Source: Primulina eburnea (taxonomy: Eukaryota; Streptophyta; Magnoliopsida; Lamiales; Gesneriaceae). Taken from it: DNA of 64,000 nucleotides. The notes beneath the pieces are model-generated. The model saw only the letters and a list, made by a program, of their open reading frames with translations. It was not told the origin of the DNA and ran no database searches. The DNA is taken from NCBI RefSeq assembly GCF_022965805.1, contig NC_133103.1:52526386-52590385 (forward strand). Direction: 5' to 3'. Both the position numbers and the translations under genes were made by a program. Positions 46,604-58,970 of the stretch are shown here, piece by piece (the first letter of the stretch is position 1; each line of letters begins with the position of its first letter).

Positions 46604-46619
46604 GGTTGGATTTTCATTT

Positions 46620-47200
46620 CTGCGTTGAATTGTGTGTGCAACTTTCTGAGATGATATTTGATCTTCAATGCAAGCAACGATTTGTGTGTGTTTTTTTCCT
46701 TTTCCACATTATGTCGTGATCGAATGCAAATTATTGTATTTGCATACTGAATACCGTGGTGGATGGTTTTGAAGACCATAAATCAATAATATAAATTTAT
46801 TCATTTGTTAAAAAAATTTGATATAACAGTAATATATATTGTTAAGATAGCTCATCAAGGGGAACCTTTGCTAACAAAAGCCGCTATTTAGGCGACGGGA
46901 CATCAGATGTTTTTCGAACAAGATGATTATAACAAGCCCCATACCAAGCATGTCGAAACACAGTTTACGAATCATCGGACTCGGACACCCTTGTATGTTA
47001 GATTCATAAATCCTATGATCGATCAGATATAGTCCATGTTACGCATTTCTTAATACTTTTCACAACCTAGAACGACAAGTTCGCGAGAATCAGAAAATAC
47101 AGCCTGCCCTTGTCGAGGTCAGTTGATTAAAGATCAACACACAGATAAAAGGCTACCATTAAAGGTTAGTGATTACAGAACATCAACATTAAAATGACAT
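46620..47200. other. Convergent 3' flanks of FdC1 and the FRL gene
   Basis: Contains the 3' UTR of FdC1 and then that of the minus-strand FRL gene. No extra gene is supported. Confidence 0.5.
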
Positions 47201-47213
47201 TAAGATTTTGTCA

Positions 47214-50001
47214 TCATATATCAGCAGTCACCTTTTTTGACAAGAACCCCCCAGTCAGTAGTAAGCTTGCTGGTAAGCAGGCGCCATTGCATTGCTGTAC
47301 CCTCCATAAGCCTGGTAGTTCACCGGAGAAACGGGATATGATCCGATTATGGCAGGGGGGAGGGGCGGTTTCTGGGGAGTAAGGATACTGTGGGCTCCGA
47401 TTTCCGTGTGGATACATGGTATAAGTTGTGGGGTATGCTGGAACCGGAGATGGATACTGGGAGTGTGACGGGGAACGGATATATGTTGGAGGAGATGGGA
47501 AAGATGAAACATAGGCATTTGTTGAGCGGCCTGCCTTGGCTGGAGGCATGAAGCCTCCCGTGCTGGCTCGTGTTCTTTTGGCGGTTGGGCTTGCTGGTTT
47601 CTTCTTCTCGATCTTTGTTTTCTCCAATTGTTCAAGGCGTTTCTTGAGGCTTTCGGGTGGGAATTCAGCCTCAAGTTTGTATTCCTCTATGCACTTGAGA
47701 ACTGCTCGAATTGATGATTGCTCTTTCTTTGCAGCTAGATGCTGCACAGAAATAGTCGATGAAGGACAATGAGTAAGAAGATGAAGAGCATTCCACACAC
47801 CAACAAGAAGACAAGTAAAACTGATGCATTGTGTCTGTCTATAATAGATTTCAGTCACAAAAGATATTGAATTATTTTGGTTACAAAGGGCGAGAGATTA
47901 GAGACAACCGGAGTGATGAAAGGTGGAAGCAGGCAGAGAAAACTACCTGATTCATGTTTTAGAAAATATTTGAGCATGTTAAAAATGATGTATACAGAAA
48001 GAGAAAGGATATGCCTGATATAACACGATGTACATGAGAAACATATATAATGCATACCACAGCACGTCCTGAATTGCTGGCATCCTCCAGAAGTGATGTA
48101 GCTGCTTTTTTTGCATCCTTCAGGAAAGCTTTGAGCAGCGGGACAGGAGGGAATTTTCCGGTAAGTCCAACTTCATAAGAAAAATGAACGGCATCAACCT
48201 GTTGTCCCCTTCCAATCAATTCTTCAATCATATCTGCAGAAGAGTGAGAATAGAAGCACTTAGACACAATGAAGTGTTTCCTGCATCATCTAGATCCCAG
48301 CATATGCCTAGGTGGAAGCTTATACCTATATATACTTAATATTTGCACTAAAGAAAATTTGACTAATAATAACGAAGTAAGACAATGCAACATCAATTAT
48401 TTGAGGATTCCGACCTTCAACAAATTAATTCTCAAACTCGGGTAATACGAGGACTATCTGCAAATTCATTCTAAATACTAACCTCAAGTTTCTCAAACTC
48501 GGGTTAATACGAGGACTATCTGCAAATTCATTCTAAAATTACTAAACCTCAAAGTATCGACCCATTTGTCATGGAACTATTACCATCTAAAGTCGTGTTC
48601 CTTCGTTGTTTAAGTAGAAACAAAAAGATCCACTACTGATGACAATGACATTATTTCACTAAACTGGCCACAAAATGGTTAGAAAACGATGCAGGTGCAA
48701 AGACCTTACTTGTCTCAAACAAAACCAAATATTCAAACAAATAAAAGGGGCTGATTGTGTTCTTGATCTCTCTCACACACGTTTGCCAACTTCTATTCGA
48801 CTTCATTTGACATTAACAAACAAACCTTAAGGTTCAAAACCAAGAAACATCATGTCAAGGTTGCCTTATATTAAATCTTTCGTTTTCTCTACTTTTTTTC
48901 TACTCGTACAAGAAAAAAGAGCATGCCAGCAATAGCAAAACTACAAGCATCAACCTGTAATTACCTACCTCGGAAAATCAAAACTATGATCATCAGCTAC
49001 ATCACATTAATGATTAAAAATATAATGAGAAAAGAAACATGGAAGACTAACTGATCCCTACAATGGGGACAAAAAAAAAAGAAATTACCGGGCATTTTAT
49101 CAGCAAGACCAAGAGAAACTGCAAGCTTTGGCATCTGCTTTCTCCAGGCAGAGGCCACCACAAGCTTCCTGTACAAATCCAAATCTTCCTCCTTCACAAT
49201 CCCAAAGGTCACCAAATGCTGCAAAAAAGTATGAACATCAGGAGTTTTTGTATTCTCAATTCCACCCCTCTCCTCCAAGCTCTTCTTCCATGTCTCTGCA
49301 ATATTCTCAGCTTTCCATTTGATGCTCGGCGTCACCAACATCCTCTCCTTCCCTAACACAGGGTCCATCATCACAGGAATCAAAGACTCCAGCAACAACA
49401 CACAAGCCCACCCCAAATCGTAACTGCTACTCGCCTCACGCTTATCCACAGGAAAAACCTCGGAAATCGCCTCCAAGACAAACTTCGGAGGATCCACACA
49501 GTCGGCCAGGGCTTTCGGTATCTCGGATCTGAATACCTCCAATTCCTTCTTCCTCACAGTCACGAAGCTCCAACACTCCTTCGAAGCCATCATGCGGCAG
49601 AAAGTACTCAATTTCATCAGCACACCGGATGAATTATCAACTTCCGGCTCCTCAGTCGACTCAATTTCCTTATCTGTGCTGGGATCCTTTGACATCGCAG
49701 CCGAAACAGATAGCTTCGTAGCCCTTTCAAGCGATTCGTAGGCCATTGACATAGATTTGGATATCGACGACTCACGATTGTCCAAAACCCGCATAGATAG
49801 CTGTGTTTCATTTGTCAAAGCTTGGAACTTCGCCTTCAAGGCTTCAGACTTCTTCATAATGTCCTGCTCAAGTGAAGAGAAATGATCAGACAGCTCCTTC
49901 CACAGCAGAGTGCAGCTGGTCATGAGCGAAGTCTGCCGCTGAAACTCATCGAAACTCGGCGGCGGCTGAGTTATCTCGCCCGGATCGGGTTTCGAACCCA
50001 T
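47214..50001 (-). CDS. FRL4A: FRIGIDA-like protein (FRL4-type) with a frameshifted C terminus
   Basis: FRIGIDA family proteins are plant coiled-coil/helical proteins; FRI and FRL1 promote FLC expression, while FRL4 members are less well understood. Three exons: 50001-49089, 48233-48058 and 47741-47214. Exon 1 encodes MGSKPDPGEITQPPPSFDEF, a coiled coil (about residues 35-100) and the helical core with SFVTVRKKELEVFRSEIPKA, TPDVHTFLQHLVTFGIVKEE and AWRKQMPKLAVSLGLADKMP. Exon 2 gives DMIEELIGRGQQVDAVHFSY; exon 3 HLAAKKEQSSIRAVLKCIEE and a basic KKKP...TKRTR-type patch. The Pro/Tyr-rich tail is normal up to YSPETAPPP, then shifts frame at a six-base G run (47355-47360, C on the coding strand). 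As read, the protein is 538 residues; with one base fewer in the run, family-like GGYSNAMAPAYQQAYY would end at 47255. See findings. Confidence 0.88.
48428..48552. repeat. Tandem duplication (about 66 bp) in FRL intron 1
   Basis: Two copies of TTCTCAAACTCGGGT(T)AATACGAGGACTATCTGCAAATTCATTCTAAA in direct order, nearly identical. Within the 855 bp first intron, so no coding effect. Confidence 0.8.
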
Positions 50002-50072
50002 TGCGACAGGAGAATTGAGTCTGGAGACAATGAATCTGGAATCCGTAGAAAAGTAAACCCTAGAATTTTGTA

Positions 50073-50087
50073 GAGAGAGAGAGAGAG
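50073..50087 (-). repeat. GA/CT tract in the FRL 5' leader
   Basis: A GAGAGAGAGAGAGAG tract (CT-rich on the coding strand) about 75 bp upstream of the start codon. Such tracts are common in plant 5' UTRs and core promoters. Confidence 0.6.
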
Positions 50088-50189
50088 TAAGAAGTGTGAA
50101 AGCGAAGGTGGTGGTGGGGGGATAAAGCTAAGACGAGGAGTGGGTGTGACAGATGATGACGTGTACGGATGATTCGGAGACACGTGTGA

Positions 50190-51610
50190 TGCTGTCGGGT
50201 GAAAATATTGTGAAGTGGTCGAAGCTAACGTGAGCTTGGTACCTGTTTGGTGCGCATTGTCATCAGTTATTACAACATTTTACCTGCCGAGGAGGAATGT
50301 CTTTAACGGTCTTTTCTTCTTCTTCTTCTTCCTTTTTCCAACTTAATTTTTTGTATAATATCATCAAGTTTATTTGTAAATTACAAAACTAAGATATAGT
50401 TCGAGGTGATCGACGAAACGATAATTGATTGTTCAACTCGTATTTGATTTCGATGTTCTCATATCACGTACTAAACAATATCTCAATAATGAATATTTGC
50501 TAATTCACACAAAATAACTAAACAAATTTTCTATGTTTATATATAAGCCACGGATAGAAAAATACTCATTAGCTTGATTCAAAACACTAGCTAGTTTTGT
50601 ACATTTGATTAATTAAAATTACAAACTTCTCGTTTTCTCAACTATTTATATATCACTCCCCATTCAATATTTAGCTAATACGACTTACATGACCTTCATT
50701 GTGACGTAAATTTTTATGTGACATATAATCGAAAATAATTATAAAAATTAAATATTTTAAATCATACGTCAACTCAAATATATAAATTTTTTTTCAAATG
50801 CACTCTTTTGTATATTCGAATTTAAGTTGTTGAAAAAAATAGGAAGTCGGTGAAAAATCCACAATCAAAATATTTCTTTGGGTTCACTCTCTACCCACAA
50901 AATTATGCTACTATGTTATATAAAATGTGGTACTATGGAAATGTGGTGCATTTCATGTAGCAAATATGATACTAAAAAATACGCAGGATCTGAAAAAAAT
51001 AAAAAAAAATCGACGGTTGAGTACTGAAGACTAATTTCTCGTTGAAAAAAACACTTTCCCGAAAACCAAAGAGTAAAAAGTTTTTTAAACAAATAATAAG
51101 GCTGAAAAGAAGGTGAGGGGAGGTGGTGGCCCCTTCTCGCAGACCGCCACATGCTTGCCGTCAGATAAAGTAAATCACTACCCCCACCCCACCACAACCC
51201 ACCCCTCCCCTCCCTTCTTCTTCAAATATAACATGTTTATATATATATTATATATAAAAGGTTGAAACTGTACAAGTGGATGATGTTGAATTTGTACCTA
51301 AACATCAAGTGGGTGAATAAATAAAATTAAATAAAGTAAGATGTTGAATTTGTACCTAAACATTATTATTAATTGCAGCTTCTGTAATTAAGTAATTAAT
51401 ATAAATAAAATTGTAGGATAGATTTGAGTATTTTGAAAGCCGCCATCGGTTTTCATGATCGCGTGGTGGCAGAAGCTCCGAATGGAGGAGGTGACAAAAG
51501 ATACAGCCTTACACACTCCATCGCAGAGCCTTCACTATTGTCTTCTCTGTTTCTAGCTCGTAAGGGATTCTATATTTTTATGAAATCCTAATATATTAAT
51601 TTCTATATTA
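50190..51610. other. Intergenic region, no supported gene
   Basis: AT-rich, with a C-rich patch around 51180-51215. The minus-strand open frame at 50916-51197 is low-complexity and has no recognisable motif. Confidence 0.4.
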
Positions 51611-51617
51611 AATAAAT

Positions 51618-51800
51618 GAGCAGGTCTTTTGTGAGACGGTCTCACGAATCTTTATCTGTGAGACGGATCAACCCTATCGATATTCGCGATAAAAAGTAAT
51701 ACTCTTAGCATAAAAAATAATATTTTTTCATGGATGACCCAAATAAGAGATATGTCTCACAAAATACGATCTGTGAGACGGTCTCACGATTTTTTTTGCC
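51618..51800. mobile_element. Mutator-type MITE, copy v
   Basis: A 183 bp copy from GAGCAGGTCTTTTGTGAGAC to GATTTTTTTTGCC. Flanks TAAATAAAT and AAAATAAAA match 7 of 9. Confidence 0.85.
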
Positions 51801-52800
51801 AAAATAAAATTGTAGGATAAATGTATGATTGGTATATTGTCACTTAAAAATAAAATAAAATAAAAAATTAGTTGAGAAATCAGATCGGATATTTTAAAGT
51901 ATTCAGTTTAGTTAGGTTATTTTATAAAATTATCGAGATATGACTGAAATTAGTAGAACTACATGTAAGAAAGTTCAAAGGATATTTATGAGAGAAAAAA
52001 AATGAAATTTCTTATACACATGTAATTTGGTAATTTTTCTTCAATATTTGAAATTGATTTAGAGAAAGACAGAAAATTATAAGAAAATTAAGGGATGTTT
52101 TGGGATTTCGAAAAGAACTTCACCTGTGATTCAAAGTAATTAATATTCTATCCGTCGACAAATGTTGTTGTGGTAGTCAGCAAACCATACATATCAGAAA
52201 ATACAAGTTCAAGTAGAGAAGACTTTTGCTCGATTCGAAATTGAGATGATGATATCATTCTCTCAAAATTGAGATTTGAATCTAACTCAATCCCAGAAAA
52301 ACTCTAGAGAAAAAGATTGTCCAAGTTCAAATATGTAAATCATAAAGATTTTGTCTCACCGATATTAGACAATTAATACATTGATATCGAATTAACTAAT
52401 CAAACGATCAATAAGAATATAGAAATTTTTACTTCAACGTGTAACATTTACTTCATCTAACTAAGATTGCAACATAAATCTCTTGAAATATAAAAAGTTC
52501 AAATCAAGGTCACATCCCAAAAATAAAATATTATCACGTAACATAAATTATATTGTGAGACGATCATTATAACCAAAATTTAAAAGTGGAGCGATGGATG
52601 ATATTGGTGGTGGTGCGCATATGTATTGAACAGAAGATGCAGGCCATTTGAATACTTGTAATAAAGTGAAAATATAAAGTGCAATCATATGGAATCTTAA
52701 GAATCACCAAATCACGATATTTAACATATTACACACACGCACGAGTTTATGGGTACACTAATTACATGTACTTAAAAAAACATTTGTTATATATATATAT
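51801..52800. other. Intergenic region, no supported gene
   Basis: AT-rich; no coding or element ends recognised until the TA tract at about 52787. Confidence 0.4.
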
Positions 52801-52808
52801 ATATATAG

Positions 52809-52978
52809 AGTTTTGATATGCTGCACACCTATTGTGTACACTTGTGTGAGCACCAATGAGGTGTCACTCACTCATTGAATGCGTAATTTTTCTATATTTC
52901 ATCGCATCCAATTAGGTGAGTGACACCTCATCGGTGCTCACATAGATGTGCACGGTAGGTGTGCAGCATATCAAAACT
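52809..52978. mobile_element. Hairpin MITE, 170 bp, in a TA tract
   Basis: Left AGTTTTGATATGCTGCACAC pairs with the right end, whose complement begins AGTTTTGATATGCTGCACAC too. Pairing continues with small mismatches through GTGAGCACCAATGAGGTGTC to ACTCAC, so the arms are about 65-70 bp around a loop near 52880-52905. TA repeats flank both sides, so the target duplication cannot be read. Superfamily not assigned. Confidence 0.85.
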
Positions 52979-52979
52979 G

Positions 52980-53012
<33 letters not shown>

Positions 53013-55030
53013 ATAACACTAAAATTCATTTCATTTTCTACGATGTTACAAATTAGTATCCTATATATAATTCATCTAAGAGATGATGTCATATATCGGT
53101 TATTATTACATATCACATCAGAAACATATATAACTTGTCATAATTTATCGTGTTTGGAAAATTTATTTTACCATTTTAACTTGAATCATAAGGGTGCTCA
53201 TCTACTTATAACATGATTATGACATAATGAACATACTTATCAAATCAAATGGGTCGAACAAAGGTCGAAAAGAACAAAAAAACATATTGTGGATGATAGA
53301 GGTAAAACATGAAGAAAAAAGTCTTGCTTGAATGCTTGGGTTCCGTGGCTCTGAAAGTTGAACAAAAACTTCTTCAAACTCGGACCGATCTTTTCTTGGA
53401 TTCCGACATAACTTTGCTCATGACATTGGGAAAGAAAATTGCTCGAAAATGCTACTGAATCTTCTCTAAAATGACAGTCTAATGCTCAAATTATGCTGCA
53501 TGCATAGTGATGGTCTAGCTTGTTTGTGTGATTTTTTTTGGTGTAGCTTGGGAGCCCTATTGTAGGGCAAGGAGGTGAGCTGAAAGGGCGCTCATCCATG
53601 GCCATTACAACCCTTTTTATGGTCATTTATCAGCCATAAAATGGCTGACTGGCTGTTACAAGAGCTGTTACAAGGCTGAAAAATATGAGTGAAAACCACC
53701 ATTAAAATGATGATGAATGGACGAAGATATGTCTGTACGTTATAATCTGAATATTGCTGTTGTATTTTCGGAAATTAGATAGTATAGGTGGTTAAAAATT
53801 GTGTTAAATGGGTGCAAATGGCTGTTATATATAAGGTCATTGAATCTGATGAGAATCTCTTCAAATTTTAGAATTTTTGTACTTGGTGTTGGTGCAAGGG
53901 ACTGAAGGGAGGCTGGACTTTGCTTCACATTTTCGATAAATCGTGTTTTTGGTATCCAAAATTTGAGATAAGACACAAGAAATGACTATCTCAGGTCCGA
54001 TCTTGAGAGAGTCCCAAAAAAAATTATTATTTAGCGATCAAGTGACTAGACTCGTGAATTAAACGCAAATTGTAGTCATTAAAATTTATAAAGAAAACAG
54101 TGAAGAAACTTTTCTTAATGATGTAGTTTAAATCATCTCAATTTAGTAAGAAATTTATCTTCAAATAATCTCAAATACAGACATTAATTGTGACTTTTGA
54201 GCTAACAAAGTCGACTCAGCCTTGTACACCGTGAAGTCAACACCGTTAAATCCACGAATTAATGTTGTATTTAGGGTTAATAAGATGATATTATTCTAAT
54301 TATAGACCCGATTTATGAGAATAAATGTCATACGAGGACAAGCAACAAATTTCTCACATTTTTATAGTATACACAAAAGTCTTGATCGAATACTCTAAAC
54401 TTTTAAAATATACAAAAATAAATAAAAAAAACATATATTAAATTTTATATATTGAATACACGAGAAGTTAGAAAAGCATTTTTTTTAATAGATCTTTTTT
54501 GAGAGATTAGAAATATTTACAATAATAAGTAATACGTTTTTTAGTAGATCTTTATTCTGGTTTGGTTACGATTATTCGATATCCAGTTAAATGAACAGAA
54601 TACATTTTCTACAAATATATTTCAAAACTTAAATTAGTAAATTTAGTGTATATAAATGGAAAATATCTAAACAAATAAAGTTATAAAAAGTTAAGCTGAT
54701 GTAATCATCCAGTTCACATGAATATTAAGAATTAAAAGGTAGATTTTATATAAACCCGATTAATTCATAATGAGTGAGTAACGTACATCAACTCAAACAT
54801 GGAGAATCTACAAGCTGAACTAACTCTCTTCAAATGAATACACCAGTCGTTACGATTTTCGACTCTAAAAAATCCGTTGCGTCGACTGGTAGAGAATCAG
54901 CCCTGTGAAGTTAATGTGTGAGCAATATACAGCAATAAAAATTGGTGATGACGATGTGAGAGGTACTACAAGAACTACACACCGACTGTTCTTGGTATAA
55001 TTATCAGGTTCATACCATGTTCTTTCTCGT
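52979..55030. other. Intergenic region, no supported gene
   Basis: Begins with a TA/TG microsatellite (52979-53012). The rest is AT-rich. A patch at 53520-53680 repeats GGCTG/ATGGC words but shows no frame. The 3' UTR of the WNK gene probably occupies part of 54830-55147. Confidence 0.4.
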
Positions 55031-55147
55031 GAAATGGGTCTCGTTCATAGAAGACGGCTTCCCTTGAAAAGATTTAAGGCCAGATTCATCAACAATTTCT
55101 TGTTTTCGCGACACCAAATCAATCACAAACTATCTTTCTTTCAGTGT

Positions 55148-58034
55148 TCAGAATCCAAACTTGTTCTTTACAAGATGACATGCACCGGGTTCTGGATCAC
55201 TATGCTCCCTCAACTCCATTTGATACTTTGCCTTGATCCACCTCAGCTCCTGCCTAATCTCATTCTCGCCATCCTCTCCTAACTCAATTTCCTCAACCAT
55301 AGTTCTAATACTAGCATATTTATCGTCTCTTGATTGCTCAAAATCATCATGGGTGTTACTAAAACACAAACTGAAATCAGGGTTGTTTTTTTGACCCCAC
55401 GTATCAGTGTGGCATGTGCCATCAGATTCACTCGACCACATAGGTGCACCATCCGTAAAATTTTGCTCGGATGCTTCAGATTGGTATGTAATCTCCTCAA
55501 AACGGCCATGTATAGCACCGCATTTGTGTTCAGAACATTCGAAAATGTGCTGACTCTTTCCTGGCTTGTAGCCAACAAGAGAAACATCCGAAGCACAATT
55601 CTGGCAGCAACTGTTCATACTACGTAGTCTTTTCCATTCCGGTACCAAGGAAGCAATTTCATTATCTATCATTTCTACTATTTTATTCACATCTTGATCC
55701 ATGATATCCAACTCGGAAACCATTTCAGTCGCAACACTCACAGCTGTGTCAATTTCAATATCAAAAGGGAAATATATGTTTCGAACACGACCTGCAATGA
55801 CAAGTTCATTGTCACCAAAAAAAAATAAATAAATCCGCCCAATAAATGCACCAAGATGAAGAAATTTGTACTTCTACACTTTGATTAAAACGAACCTAAA
55901 ATTTACCTTCTTTATCTGCAATTCTGAGTTTCAGAAAGATATCATCCTCAGATCCCTTACTACTTTTTATAGTAATATCTACATTTTGCAAGTGACCATC
56001 CTCGAGTTTTTTGAAAAAATCATGTTCATGTGCTTCATATTCGACTGTGTGGTAATCAAAATCATTTTCTTGTTCATAACTAAGATGATGTGAGTAACCA
56101 TTGACTGATGAACTCGTGGTACTATGATGAACACTCGAGAGCGTGCGCCTTAAAACCGGATCCATTTCATTGTAATCTCTATTATAGTTCAATGGCCTCA
56201 AATCATGAGCATAATCGTCTATTTGGAGGAAGGGGTCATTCAGAAGCTCCCATGCCGAATGTCTGTCAGAGGCTGTTGCCAAACATTTCTCAACAAATCG
56301 GCGTACCTCAGGATCTTTAACTTTGTAAAGTGCATCCGGTTTTTTTCCCTGAGATGAAGTGAAACACCTCTAAATACGATCCCTTATCGATAGATTTTGA
56401 ATTTACTGAAAAGAAATATGTATGGATCTTACTGATATCACTTTCTTGTAGATTTGAGCTGGATGGCTGCATTCGCTGTAAGGATATTCAAAAGTCACCA
56501 TTTCCAAAATGCACATCCCAAACGAATAAATATCAACTAGTTCATTGTATTCCTCTTCATAAACCTCGGGAGCCATGAACTCCGGTGTTCCTGATTATAT
56601 TGATCATATTAAAAGCCAAGAAACGAAAAACGTACAAATCAAGATTTCCAGCAATCAAACCAATTCATGATTTCCAGCAATAAAACCAATTCATCACTTT
56701 CGCTAAATATATCGGATGAACTGAGTCCTTGACACTTTATTAATGGTTAATTTTAGTTGGTGGCACAATACAGCTCAAATCTTTCAAACAGACGACAAAA
56801 TAACCGAAACTCCAACTTTCAACCATTGGATACTTGCATTATATAAGTAACCACATAGAATGGCAAAGACAATAATTGCTCTCAAATGCCTGGTTTCGAT
56901 CATTGCATAATATACGTATGGCAAATCCCAAATGCGATGTTTCAATTGTTGTATAATAAAAATACCAGAGTGAATGACAAAACAATTGCCCCAAGCAAAT
57001 ATATATGACAAAAAACAATTTTTCAAGAAGCTTTAACGAAATGAAATCATACCTACACAGCGCGCAGCACAAGATTTCCGAAGAATTGCAGCAAGGCCAA
57101 GATCACCAATCTTTACTTCACCTTGATTCCCATTAATAAAAATATTGTCACACTTGAGATCTCTATGAATGACTAGAGGATCATGACTGTGGAGATAAAG
57201 AAGACCTTGCAAAATCTGCCTACACCAGTGCTTTATTGCTCTGATATTAACCCTCTTATGTTTCAGCCTATACCTATTACCAAGCCAAAAAAAAAAACGA
57301 ACGAATCAAACGTCCAAAAATTGTAAAATTTGTGAGGTCCATAAATCCTATGTATCTGAAAAATCAAAGAACTCAAGAGTCAGATTATCTAATGAGTTCT
57401 TACTGTCTTAGAGTGCCAGAAGTGAACATTTCTGTAACAAAATTGATGTTCCTATTGGCAGTATCAACCCAAGAAGTGTAGAATTTCATAATATTACTGT
57501 GTTTTAAAGTCTTGAGTAGATGTATTTCACAATAGAGTCTTTCAAGATCTTCAGGTCTTCGCAAGAAATCATAAAGTTTCACTTGATTCCAAGCTACTTC
57601 AATCCCTTCATACTCATCAAAAGCTCTATAACTGCAACCAAATTGAATAAATTAAACTAGCCCATAATTAAAAATCTTGGGGGGGCTCAAAGAAAAGAAA
57701 ACCCGATCTTATGCCAATATATTTAGCATCAAAGTTTTAGTACTGCTTTCTTCAAAAGCCAATGCAGGGATTTTAGATACATACACAGTCTTTGAAGCCC
57801 CTTTACCAAGAACTTCATCGTACTGCAATCAATAACAGAAAGGACCGAAAAAATAAAACTCTTCATTAGTAAAAAGTCAAACTTGGGAAACTGAAACGAA
57901 CAGCAAAACATTAAAAAATACAAAACGGAAAGAACCAATGACAAATCAAATTAGCATACCCTTCCATATCTTCCAGTGGGATCAACCTCAACAAACTCAG
58001 AATCATCAAGACCAAGATCCATGACACCACTCAT
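55148..58034 (-). CDS. WNK4: WNK (with-no-lysine) Ser/Thr protein kinase, WNK4/5 clade
   Basis: Seven exons: 58034-57960, 57822-57785, 57631-57404, 57273-57053, 56590-56433, 56348-55907 and 55791-55148; 1806 nt or 601 residues in frame. WNK kinases lack the usual subdomain II lysine: here EVAWNQV has Asn in its place, and the lysine is in the glycine loop GKGASK (Lys36). Catalytic [10 protein letters not shown] (Asp152), the DLG metal-binding motif (Asp171), and [20 protein letters not shown] are all intact. Residues about 400-460 match the OSR1-C-like domain ([20 protein letters not shown], then [15 protein letters not shown]), and RRELRW-type ending appears as [20 protein letters not shown]. 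Arabidopsis WNKs act in circadian output, osmotic response and flowering. MSGVMDLGL and MDLGL (58022) are both possible starts; the choice adds four residues. WNK4 and WNK5 cannot be separated here. Confidence 0.93.
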
Positions 58035-58786
58035 ATCTTCTAAATTCGATACAATTTCCCAACACTAATCTTATCTTATTTCTCTTACGAAAAGAGAGAG
58101 GAAGTAAAAGAAGGCTCCACAATCAGGAATTAATACTAAGAAATCTATTATTATCCCAAAAATGGTGTAAATTTTTGAGAGAATGAAGGGGCATAAAGTA
58201 GCCCAGGAAAAGGACAATGCTTTCCTCCCCACAAATGATAGTCAAATCTACCGCTCCAAAACCCAAATCCAGACAAAAAAACCTCTCACTTTCTTGCTTT
58301 TCTGCTCCTTTAGATAATGCAAACCTTTTCAGCTCATCACGAGCTGTAAAACCGATTAATAATAAAAAAGAACACACATACACGCACACAGGGTTCACCT
58401 CCTAACGTGTGTCTGTCTGTTTGTTTGTGCGTGAAATTTTCCATCACAGAAAGACGAGCTGAAACAGCTTGGAATTATAAAGAAACAATTAAATAAAGAT
58501 TGATTATTATAAAATTGGTATGGGAAATTTTAAGGAGAACAAAAAGAAACCCGGATCAGTTTTCTTGGTCTTGCCGAGTGGATAAAGCTCTGGATCTGGT
58601 TCTCCGCTCTCTTGCTCTGATCGAGTCTCATTTTATATATTATAATTATAATAAATAATAAATAATAATATGTGTGTGCCTATTAATTAGCATAATAAAT
58701 TTATGGATAAATTTATTTTCGTTGGCAGTTAAAACTCTAGAGAGATTTGATGAAATAGCAACAGACACGATAGATGTATAAAATTA

Positions 58787-58962
58787 GACTCATGTGAGAC
58801 CGTCTCACGGATATCAATCTGTGAGACGGGTCAACCCTACCCATATTCACCAGAAAAAGTAGTACTCTTAGCATAAAAAGCAATACTATTTCATGGATTA
58901 CCCAAATAAAGATCCGTCTCACAAAATTTGACCTGTGAAACCGTCTCACACAAGTTTTTGCC
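58787..58962. mobile_element. Mutator-type MITE, copy w, upstream of the WNK gene
   Basis: A 176 bp copy from GACTCATGTGAGACCGTCTC to CACACAAGTTTTTGCC, flanked by ATAAAATTA and ATAAAATAA (8 of 9). About 750 bp upstream of the WNK start, so it may lie in its promoter. Confidence 0.9.
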
Positions 58963-58970
58963 ATAAAATA

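Noticed and set aside
53740..53976. 78-residue minus-strand open frame
   Set aside because: No family resemblance, AT-driven composition, and no connected exons.
54870..54905. GTCGACTGGTAGAGAATCAG, considered as a tRNA fragment
   Set aside because: No cloverleaf, no B box, and no acceptor stem could be formed around it.
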